From QHCE01 sp038260095 (GTDB lineage: Bacteria > Actinomycetota > Actinomycetes > Mycobacteriales > QHCE01), in the NCBI GenBank assembly GCA_038260095.1, contig JBBSOC010000059.1:1-13915 (forward strand): 13,915 nt of DNA. The letters run 5' to 3'. The notes below the pieces were generated by a model, which was not told where the DNA came from, did not search any database, and saw only the letters and a program-made list of their open reading frames with translations. Of this stretch, positions 7,570 to 13,215 are shown in pieces. Position 1 is the first letter of the stretch. Each line of letters opens with the position of its first letter. The position numbers and the translations under genes were made by a program.

Positions 7570-8240
7570 CGGAGAAACCGACATTGAATGAAACCGGAGC
7601 GCCTGCTCCCAGCGTTTTTCTGGTCGATGACCACGCTATGTTTCGTGCTGGCGTGCGTAGCGAAGTCGGTGCGCTGCTCCCTGTGGTCGGTGAGGCGAGC
7701 ACAGTTGCGCAGGCGTTGGTAGGGATTGAACGCACAAGGCCCGATGTGGTGTTGCTCGATGTCCACATGCCCGACGGCGGTGGTCTGGCGGTCCTGGCAG
7801 GAATGCGTGAACGACAGCTTTGCGCCAGAGTGTTGGCGTTGTCGGTTTCTGATGCCGCCCAGGATGTGATCGGGCTGATCCGAGCCGGTGCTCGCGGCTA
7901 TGTCACCAAGACCATCTCTGCGGCTGAACTTTCCGGAGCGGTACGCCGGGTTGCCGATGGGGATGCGGTGTTTTCGCCGCGACTTGCGGGGTTTGTGCTC
8001 GACGCTTTCACCTATGGCGATCCTGCCGCGTCGTCTGATCACGAGCTTGACGTGCTGACCGCACGAGAGCGAGAGGTGATGCGGCTGCTGGCCCGGGGGT
8101 ATGCCTATAAAGAGATTGCAGCAGAGCTGTTCATCTCGATCAAGACGGTAGAGAGTCACTCTTCCGCGGTGCTGCGCAAACTTCAGCTTTCTAGTCGGTA
8201 CGAGCTGTCTCGCTGGGCTGTAGATCGCAAGATCGTTTAA
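7566..8240 (+). CDS. NarL/FixJ-family response regulator with LuxR-type HTH
   Basis: The protein has 224 residues, the usual NarL size. The receiver domain (about 15-132) shows the acidic pair Asp21-Asp22, phospho-acceptor Asp65 in VVLLDVHMPDG, Ser93 and Lys115 in GYVTK. The C-terminal LuxR helix-turn-helix (about 161-215) has LTAREREVMRLLARGYAYKEIAAELFIS and KTVESH. The ATG at 7566 overlaps the kinase TGA as ATGA, so the two are translationally coupled and almost certainly cognate partners. Phosphorylated regulator would bind DNA, perhaps at the kinase/pspC-domain intergenic region. Targets cannot be read from the sequence. A short hairpin follows about 20 nt after the stop. Confidence 0.95.
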   Translation: MTEKPTLNETGAPAPSVFLVDDHAMFRAGVRSEVGALLPVVGEASTVAQALVGIERTRPDVVLLDVHMPDGGGLAVLAGMRERQLCARVLALSVSDAAQDVIGLIRAGARGYVTKTISAAELSGAVRRVADGDAVFSPRLAGFVLDAFTYGDPAASSDHELDVLTAREREVMRLLARGYAYKEIAAELFISIKTVESHSSAVLRKLQLSSRYELSRWAVDRKIV

Positions 8241-8259
8241 TCTCCTAGAGGGTGTGCCA

Positions 8260-8281
8260 ATCGGTCCCTGAACGGGCCGAT
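8260..8281 (+). terminator. Hairpin after the two-component operon
   Basis: ATCGGTCC pairs with GGGCCGAT (8 bp, one G-U) around the loop CTGAAC, 20 nt after the regulator stop. No T-run follows, so any termination would be weak or factor-dependent. Confidence 0.4.
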
Positions 8282-8325
8282 GAATCAGGCCAAAACACCA
8301 TTAACGAGGTGCTGCACGATAAAAA

Positions 8326-8356
8326 TTTTTGCCAAGTTAGGAGAACTTGGGAAAAA
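8326..8356. repeat. 31-bp imperfect dyad with AGGAG centre
   Basis: TTTTTGCCAAGTT (8326-8338) mirrors AACTTGGGAAAAA (8344-8356) with a single G/G mismatch. The 5-nt centre is AGGAG, identical to a Shine-Dalgarno core. It is preceded by AAAAA, making an A5T5 run. There is T before and A after the stem, so it is not an intrinsic terminator on the plus strand. An operator or an RNA hairpin is plausible. Confidence 0.6.
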
Positions 8357-8668
8357 TGCGCTGCCGCTGAACTGGCCGTTTCATCGATGATGAAGGCAGT
8401 AGCTTGCAATCGTGTGCTCAGGGCAGCGGCCTGCGCCGCAGCCCTACACTCCCACCTCTACGAGCTGGAGTCAGCTTCCGGCTAACGAATCGGTGTCGTG
8501 ATCGTCACTGCACCTTCTGAGAACGTGGGCATTGTGTTACAAGTCGATTACGCTAGCTATTGCTACCCAACGACCTTCGCCCATAGCCTAGCTGCAGGTT
8601 GGGCTGCCAAGGGTTGCTATGTGACGCGAAACTACCGGGTGCCTCAACCGCATAATGCAATAATCCGG

Positions 8669-8682
8669 GCACCGCGCGGTGC
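8669..8682. repeat. 14-bp perfect palindrome
   Basis: GCACCGCGCGGTGC is its own reverse complement, about 170 bp before the Rel-like gene. It could be an operator half-site pair; nothing else supports a function. Confidence 0.45.
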
Positions 8683-8842
8683 GCGGTAACTAGATATTAT
8701 TGTTGTGGGTAGCGAATAGGCGGGATGCCTATAGCGCTGAGGATGGGTCGCCGTCAGTGGATCGCGTTGTCACGGCGAGGCTGCAATAACCGGCAGCATG
8801 GTGTTTGTGTCCACGTGCTGTCACGTATTGAATGTCTGCATC

Positions 8843-8850
8843 GGGGGTGA
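8843..8850 (+). promoter_or_regulatory. Shine-Dalgarno site supporting the TTG start of the Rel-like gene
   Basis: GGGGGTGA differs by one base from the consensus GGAGGTGA. Its G-run ends 6 nt before TTG 8854. An in-frame TGA at 8848 rules out any start further upstream. Confidence 0.65.
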
Positions 8851-8853
8851 GCA

Positions 8854-10728
8854 TTGACGTTAGCCGCGTCTGCCGGCGAATCGCACGGCTTTCCGATCTC
8901 TCCTGTGTCTCCAACTTCGGCATCTCCAACTTCGGCATCTCCAACTTCGGCATCCCCAACTTCGGCATCCCCAACTTCGGCATCCCCACCACACCTGGGA
9001 GGCTCGAGCCAGCAGGCGCTTAACATCACTGGCTTGCTGCGCGCACATGGAGTGCATCACCCGCGAGCCGATACCCGAGCTATTCGCCGGGCCTACCGAG
9101 TGGCGCACCGAGCGCACGACGGTCAGACACGCAAGAGCGGTGAGCCGTACATCACTCATCCTCTCGCGGTAGCGCTCATCCTCGCTGAGCTGGGCATGGA
9201 TACAACCACGCTCATCGCCGCGTTGATGCACGACACCGTTGAGGACACTCAGTACACCCTCGCCCAGCTCTCAAATGACTTTGGCCCTGATGTTGCCCAC
9301 CTTGTGGATGGCGTCACCAAACTCGACAAGGTGCGCTTCGGCGGGATCGCGGAGGCCGAGACCATTCGAAAGCTGCTCCTAGCCGCGGGTAGAGATGTTC
9401 GCGTCTTTGTGATCAAGCTCGCCGATCGGCTGCACAACATGCGCACGCTGGGCGCTAAATCCACCGCATCCCGCCGACGTATTGCCACGGTTACTCGAGA
9501 CATTTTGGTGCCGCTAGCTGGAAGGCTTGGCGTGCAGGCAATCAAGCGGGAGCTCGAGGACTTGGTACTCGCCGCGCTAGAGCCAGAAACCTACGCCACG
9601 ATCCACCGAGAAGTCGCTGCACGAGAATCGCAGCGGTTGGCCTACATGGCGCAGTTAGTGGCACAGCTTGCCGACGCTCTGCAAACTGACTCGATCAGCG
9701 CCCGTATCTTAGACCGACCGCGGCACTACACGTCTATTGCTGAGCGGATTATGGTGAGCGAGGAAGCATCCGGTTCGGCGCTGCAGATCCACGACGATCC
9801 ACGCGTGGTCTTAGTGGTATCTGGGAATTCCGATGAGTGTTACGCGGCCCTAGGTGTTGTGCATGGAACGTGGCGGCCGGTGTCTGGCAGGTTCAAGGAC
9901 TTCATTGCCACGCCGAAATTCAACCTGTACAAATCGCTTCATACCACGGTGCTAGGACCAGAGCATCGACCCGTGGACGTCTTGATTCGTACTGAACACA
10001 TGCATCTAATTGGTGAAGCTGGCATCGCGGCCCGATGCCGCCCCCCCAATAGAGGACAGGGCCGTATTTCGTCGGTACTGCGGTCTCGTTCGGCCAAACG
10101 CACGAGCGAGACGGCGACGCAAACATGGCTGGGAGAGACTGCTGAACTAGACTGGTTGCAGCAGATGCTCGACTGGCAACACCAGACCAGCGCCGACCAG
10201 TTTCTCGAGTCGTTGCAGTTTGACCTCGCCGATCACGAAATCTCCGTTTTCACTGCCGATGGTCAATCGTTGAGTCTCCCAGTTCGATCCACGCCCGTAG
10301 ATGTGGCTTACACGTTGGGCGCGGCGACTGGCGATCGATGTATTGGTGCGCGCGTCAATGGTCAGCTCGCTCCGCTTTCGGCGCCGCTGGCAGCCGGCGA
10401 CGTAGTGGAGGTGCTGACCTCGCAGTATGGTGGCCCGGAGCGCGAATGGTTGGATTTTGTGCGTAGCTCACGCGCCCATGTCCAGATTCAGCAGTGGTTC
10501 GCCGAGCATGAAGTCGCCACGCTAAAGGCACGCCGACTAGGTAAGCGGATTATCGTCGAAGCCATGGTGGCGGCCGAGCGGGTACTGATGTATGAGCAGC
10601 CGTTGGTTGCCGTTGCCAGCGTCCTGGGGCTCAACGACGTGGACGCGCTGTATGTGGCCGTGTACGAGGGAAAAATTCCTGCCGCTGATGTTGTTAAACG
10701 TCTCATTGCCATGGTGGATTCGGGTTAA
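8854..10728 (+). CDS. RelA/SpoT-like protein, hydrolase site intact, synthetase site altered, no ACT domain
   Basis: A (p)ppGpp synthetase/hydrolase homologue of 624 residues, well short of usual actinobacterial Rel (about 750-790). Residues 17-45 are an (SPTSA)5 repeat. The HD hydrolase domain (about 70-250) keeps its key residues: RKSGEPYITHP with His102, His126-Asp127 and Glu130-Asp131 in HDTVED, Asp191 and Asn195 in KLADRLHNM. The synthetase domain (about 280-396) keeps RFKD (346-349), Tyr359 and IHD (312-314). However, the usual HDLxGxR reads HDDPRVV, GRPKH reads DRPRH, E-V-Q-IRT reads D375-V-L-IRT, and AEYGIAAHW reads GEAGIAARC. A TGS domain (462-522) and helical region follow, then the protein ends without the RIS/zinc-finger and ACT modules. 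It is likely a (p)ppGpp hydrolase with weak or no synthetase activity (inference). A PH-domain gene follows 33 nt later and may be co-transcribed. Confidence 0.88.
   Translation: MTLAASAGESHGFPISPVSPTSASPTSASPTSASPTSASPTSASPPHLGGSSQQALNITGLLRAHGVHHPRADTRAIRRAYRVAHRAHDGQTRKSGEPYITHPLAVALILAELGMDTTTLIAALMHDTVEDTQYTLAQLSNDFGPDVAHLVDGVTKLDKVRFGGIAEAETIRKLLLAAGRDVRVFVIKLADRLHNMRTLGAKSTASRRRIATVTRDILVPLAGRLGVQAIKRELEDLVLAALEPETYATIHREVAARESQRLAYMAQLVAQLADALQTDSISARILDRPRHYTSIAERIMVSEEASGSALQIHDDPRVVLVVSGNSDECYAALGVVHGTWRPVSGRFKDFIATPKFNLYKSLHTTVLGPEHRPVDVLIRTEHMHLIGEAGIAARCRPPNRGQGRISSVLRSRSAKRTSETATQTWLGETAELDWLQQMLDWQHQTSADQFLESLQFDLADHEISVFTADGQSLSLPVRSTPVDVAYTLGAATGDRCIGARVNGQLAPLSAPLAAGDVVEVLTSQYGGPEREWLDFVRSSRAHVQIQQWFAEHEVATLKARRLGKRIIVEAMVAAERVLMYEQPLVAVASVLGLNDVDALYVAVYEGKIPAADVVKRLIAMVDSG
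8908..8982 (+). repeat. Five tandem copies of a 15-bp in-frame repeat
   Basis: Units start at 8908, 8923, 8938, 8953 and 8968. The first three read TCTCCAACTTCGGCA; the last two differ by one base (TCCCC…). A broken sixth starts at 8983. Each encodes Ser-Pro-Thr-Ser-Ala, giving a flexible N-terminal extension. Because the unit is a multiple of three, copy-number change alters length but not frame. Confidence 0.97.
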
Positions 10729-10750
10729 GTTTCTTGCCTCACGGAAATAG

Positions 10751-10756
10751 AGGGGG
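10751..10756 (+). promoter_or_regulatory. Shine-Dalgarno site of the PH-domain gene
   Basis: AGGGGG ends 5 nt before the ATG at 10762 and supports that start. Confidence 0.65.
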
Positions 10757-10761
10757 ACATC

Positions 10762-11250
10762 ATGGGCTTTCCCGAGCGACTGCTTACCGAAGACGAATCT
10801 GTGGTCATCCACCAACACCCGCATTGGAAAGCACTATTTTGGCCAGTGCTGGGGCTGCTGCTGATCTGTGCCGTAATGGGATTTGGACTGGCGTGGTTTA
10901 GCGCACCAGCTGCCCAACTGGTTGTTGGTTTGGTGGCACTCATTGCGGCCAGCTACGTATTTCTCCGACCGCTGCTGCGCTGGGTGAGTACCCATTTCGT
11001 GCTCACAACCCATCGAGTACTGACGCGGCAAGGAATTCTCTACCGCAAAGGCCGCGATGTTCCGCTATCGCGCATTAACGATGTCTCGTTTGAACACTCG
11101 CTATTTGAACGGATTCTGGGCTGCGGCACCTTAGTGGTCGAGTCAGCGGGGGAGCGTGGCCAGATCACCCTGACCGACGTGCCGCGCGTGGAATACGTGC
11201 AGACGACGTTGTATCGGTTAGTGGAAACCGACGCCGAACGCCGGATGTAG
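10762..11250 (+). CDS. Membrane protein with bacterial PH domain (DUF304/YdbS-like)
   Basis: The protein has 162 residues. A polar N-terminus (MGFPERLLTEDESVVIHQHPHWK) precedes two hydrophobic helices (about 25-46 and 50-69). A bPH2 domain then spans about 76-150, with the family features THFVLTTHRVLTRQG, the RKGRDVPLSRINDVSFEHS block and ILGCGTLVVESAG. The sequence closely resembles the small PH-domain membrane protein that sits with gtrA and purK in mycobacteria, and the same gene set lies just downstream here. The biochemical role of this group is not established; these domains typically act in membrane-attached assemblies. It follows the Rel-like gene by 33 nt with its own good ribosome site, so co-transcription is likely. 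It converges on gtrA across a large palindrome. Confidence 0.9.
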   Translation: MGFPERLLTEDESVVIHQHPHWKALFWPVLGLLLICAVMGFGLAWFSAPAAQLVVGLVALIAASYVFLRPLLRWVSTHFVLTTHRVLTRQGILYRKGRDVPLSRINDVSFEHSLFERILGCGTLVVESAGERGQITLTDVPRVEYVQTTLYRLVETDAERRM

Positions 11251-11358
11251 GGCGGTCCAATCGGCCCCTGCCCGCGTTTCGCTGTTCTTGAGCCGCCTTT
11301 CCGAATTTTTCGTAGGCGGCGGCTCCTGCGGCCTTGGCAGGAACCAATTGGACCACCC
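11250..11358. repeat. ~109-bp nested palindrome between convergent genes
   Basis: Outer arms 11250-11272 and 11336-11358 pair at 19 of 23 positions. The four mismatches are all C opposite A on the plus strand, which become G-U pairs in minus-strand RNA. Inside, GCCGCCT (11292-11298) pairs with AGGCGGC (11314-11320), capped by CGAA/TTCG (11302-11305, 11309-11312) with a TTT loop. It spans almost the whole gap between the PH-domain gene and gtrA. It could be a factor-independent terminator-like structure for gtrA mRNA, a bidirectional terminator, or a palindromic (REP/MITE-like) element. Confidence 0.7.
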
Positions 11359-11364
11359 TTGGGT

Positions 11365-11877
11365 TTAGACCGAGAGTAGTGCCTTTGAGTCTGGGGGTTC
11401 AGTTGCAGACTCGCCTGCCTTAGAGTTGTCAGCGTCGGCGGTTAGCCATATCCAGCGGCGGTAGGACCAGAATCGGAATACCATGGCGACACCGATGCCG
11501 AACATGTTGGCCGCGTTGAGTAGCAGTGCGTCTGTGCTGCCAAAACCATATTTGGCTAGCGCGACCGATCCGGCTTGGATGGCAAGCCCCACCGCGTTGA
11601 AGAGCAGGAACAGTACCGTTTCCCGGTGGAGCTGCTGCCGTTTCCGATGCCGGAATGCCCAATGTCGGTTCATCACGTAGGCGCCGGCGGTCGCGATGAG
11701 CGACGCAGCGATTTTCGTTTTCACCTCAGAGTTGGGAAACGCCAAGTTGAACAGGTTCCATAGCCCAATATCGACCACGGTATTGATCACACCGATGGTT
11801 CCGAATTTGGCAAATTCACGAGTGGTCTGTTGAAACCGGCGTCGGCCGTGCTCGAGCGCCTGATGCAGTAACTTCAC
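11365..11877 (-). CDS. GtrA-family membrane protein
   Basis: The protein has 170 residues. After a basic leader, the GtrA domain runs from about 21 to 145 with four hydrophobic segments (about 24-45, 55-72, 87-108, 118-140). It carries typical motifs: EFAKFGTIGVINTVVDIGLW, the YVMNRHWAFRH block after helix 2, and RFWSYRRWIW at the end of helix 4. GtrA proteins help move polyprenyl-linked sugars across the membrane for cell-envelope glycans; the sugar here is unknown. The last 25 residues are polar and variable. The start is GTG 11877, with a TATGCT box 6 nt before it, so the mRNA may be leaderless; no Shine-Dalgarno is visible. It diverges from purK (72 bp) as in mycobacteria and ends against the palindrome at 11250-11358. 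Confidence 0.92.
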   Translation of the reverse strand: MKLLHQALEHGRRRFQQTTREFAKFGTIGVINTVVDIGLWNLFNLAFPNSEVKTKIAASLIATAGAYVMNRHWAFRHRKRQQLHRETVLFLLFNAVGLAIQAGSVALAKYGFGSTDALLLNAANMFGIGVAMVFRFWSYRRWIWLTADADNSKAGESATEPPDSKALLSV

Positions 11878-11883
11878 CCGCTG

Positions 11884-11889
11884 AGCATA
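11884..11889 (-). promoter_or_regulatory. Possible -10 box of leaderless gtrA transcript
   Basis: Minus-strand TATGCT (TANNNT) is followed by 6 nt and the GTG at 11877. There is no Shine-Dalgarno and no clear -35. Confidence 0.4.
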
Positions 11890-11910
11890 TCTGAGCCAGA
11901 AAGCGGAGCT

Positions 11911-11923
11911 CCCCCGCCGGGGG
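11911..11923. repeat. GC-rich inverted repeat at the centre of the gtrA/purK spacer
   Basis: CCCCC-GCC-GGGGG lies midway between the two divergent -10 candidates. It is a possible operator shared by both genes. Confidence 0.4.
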
Positions 11924-11936
11924 ATAACGAGCCCAA

Positions 11937-11942
11937 TAAGCT
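11937..11942 (+). promoter_or_regulatory. Possible -10 box of leaderless purK transcript
   Basis: TAAGCT (TANNNT) is followed by 7 nt and GTG 11950, placing the transcript start at the start codon. No ribosome site precedes any of the candidate starts. Confidence 0.45.
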
Positions 11943-11949
11943 AACTCCC

Positions 11950-13173
11950 GTGACCGATCCTTGTGTGCCTTCTGTGCCGTTTGTGCCCCCCGTGCCTTCT
12001 GAGCAGCTCCCCACGATCGCCATGGTGGGAGCCGGGCAGTTAGCTCGCATGACGCAGCAAGCGGCGATCTCGCTCGGGCTGTCGTTGCGCATACTGGCCG
12101 GCGCCGCTGATGAGTCCGCCGCGCTCGTGGCCGCGGGTGCACAGCTGGGGGACGGGTCTGATCTGGAAACGCTGCGCGGCTTTGCCCGCGGCGCCGACGT
12201 GTTGACATTTGACCACGAACACGTCCCGTTGTCGGTAGTGAATGCCCTGCAGGCCGACGGTGTGCGGGTATTTCCGGCGGCGCATGCACTGCGCTACGCC
12301 CAAGACAAACTTGCCATGCGGGAACGATTGGGTGCGGCGGGTTTCCCCAGCCCTAAGTTTCGCGCGGTCGCCGACGTTGACCAGCTGTTGGCCTGCGGGC
12401 AGACCTTTGGTTGGCCGCTGATCGTGAAGACGCCAAGCGGGGGCTACGACGGCAAAGGCGTGTGGCAGGTGAGCGATGCGGCAGCCGCGCGAGAGCAGCT
12501 CGTACCGCTGTTTAGCGAGCATCCGCGGCTGCTCGTGGAGGAGCGAGTGGCGATGCGGCGAGAGCTCTCGGCGGTGGTGGCTCGCTCCCCGTACGGGCAG
12601 GTGGCGTGCTGGCCGGTGACCGAAACCGTGCAGCATGACGGCATTTGCGTGCAAACCATCACCCCCGCGCCGGGGCTCTCCGATGAGCGAGCGGAGGAGA
12701 TTACACGGCTGGCGATTTCGATCGCAACGGAGCTGGATGTGGTGGGCGTGCTGGCTGTGGAGTTTTTTGATATTGGCAGCGGGGTGCTGATCAACGAACT
12801 CGCGATGCGACCGCACAACTCCGCGCACTGGACCATTGAGGGCGCCCGCACCAGCCAGTTCGAGCAACACCTACGAGCGGTGCTGGATTACCCGTTAGGC
12901 AGCACCGCGCTCACCGCCCCGGCCGTGGTGATGGCCAACGTGCTCGCTGGGGAGCTGCCGCCCGGCACGCCGAGCCTCGACGAGCGGCTGCATCACCTGT
13001 TCGCGCACGACCCGGCGGCGAGAGTGCATCTATACGGCAAATCGCCACGTGCCGGGCGCAAGGTTGGTCACGTCACCGTGCTCGCTGAATCACCTGACGA
13101 TTCTGTGAGCGCACTCCGAGCACGCGCAAACGCCGCGGCCCAATGGTTGGGCCACGGCGTTTCGCTTACCTAG
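11950..13173 (+). CDS. purK: N5-carboxyaminoimidazole ribonucleotide synthase
   Basis: Converts AIR, bicarbonate and ATP to N5-CAIR in purine synthesis, normally handing the product to PurE. The protein has 407 residues. The N-terminal nucleotide-binding fold starts at PTIAMVGAGQLARM (21-34), with TFDHEHVP (about 86-93). The ATP-grasp region contains IVKTPSGGYDGKGVWQV, LLVEE and VEFFDIGSGVLINELAMRPHNSAHWTIEGA, all family hallmarks, followed by SQFEQHLRAVLDYPLG and the small C-terminal domain. The start is ambiguous. GTG 11950 fits the leaderless box at 11937, but four more in-frame GTGs (11965, 11974, 11983, 11992) and ATG 12022 follow within a Val-Pro-rich leader not conserved in the family. 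purE is not seen in this window: the next gene downstream is an Rpf-type gene on the other strand. Function is secure. Confidence 0.96.
   Translation: MTDPCVPSVPFVPPVPSEQLPTIAMVGAGQLARMTQQAAISLGLSLRILAGAADESAALVAAGAQLGDGSDLETLRGFARGADVLTFDHEHVPLSVVNALQADGVRVFPAAHALRYAQDKLAMRERLGAAGFPSPKFRAVADVDQLLACGQTFGWPLIVKTPSGGYDGKGVWQVSDAAAAREQLVPLFSEHPRLLVEERVAMRRELSAVVARSPYGQVACWPVTETVQHDGICVQTITPAPGLSDERAEEITRLAISIATELDVVGVLAVEFFDIGSGVLINELAMRPHNSAHWTIEGARTSQFEQHLRAVLDYPLGSTALTAPAVVMANVLAGELPPGTPSLDERLHHLFAHDPAARVHLYGKSPRAGRKVGHVTVLAESPDDSVSALRARANAAAQWLGHGVSLT
13128..13162. terminator. Hairpin at the purK 3' end, possibly bidirectional
   Basis: AAACGCCG-C-GGCCCAA pairs with TTGGGCC-A-CGGCGTTT around a 3-nt TGG loop: 15 pairs with one C/A mismatch. 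It ends 11 nt before the last base of the purK stop, so it lies inside the coding end. The closing AAA/TTT gives a short U-run on both strands, and it sits between convergent genes. Confidence 0.55.
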
Positions 13174-13215
13174 AACTCCGTGCTGCGATAGTTACCTGGC
13201 GGCTACTGCGGCAGA

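Larger units (their letters stand above)
8241..8853. other. 613-bp stretch without a convincing gene
   Basis: Open frames here (8252-8485 and 8498-8689, plus strand) resemble no family I know, lack ribosome sites and have Cys/Ala-rich or random composition. No tRNA or rRNA is seen. It does contain the hairpin at 8260, a 31-bp dyad at 8326, a 14-bp palindrome at 8669 and, at its end, the ribosome site of the Rel-like gene. It could be a long regulatory leader for that gene or the eroded remains of a lost one. Confidence 0.6.

Noticed and set aside
8252..8485. Possible 77-residue protein
   Set aside because: It has no ribosome site, no recognisable motif and a frame crossing two hairpins; kept only as part of the gene-poor region.
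8498..8689. Possible 63-residue protein
   Set aside because: No family resemblance or ribosome site, and it ends in the 8669 palindrome.
8908..8982. CRISPR-like array
   Set aside because: Units are 15 bp, directly abutting without spacers, and in frame with a protein.
8832..9023. NFGIP/NFGIS repeats resembling mycobacterial MPTR proteins
   Set aside because: An alternative frame of the same minisatellite, with no PPE domain and a short frame; the resemblance is chance.
8729..9029. Minus-strand frames with (MPKLG) or (GDAEV) repeats
   Set aside because: They are only the reverse reading of the 15-bp repeat that encodes SPTSA in the Rel-like gene.
11165..11356. Minus-strand 63-codon frame after gtrA
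   Set aside because: It is composed of the palindrome and antisense of the PH-domain gene, with no motif.
12040..12870. Long minus-strand frame inside purK
   Set aside because: Shadow of purK codon bias; the His/Arg-rich translation resembles no family.
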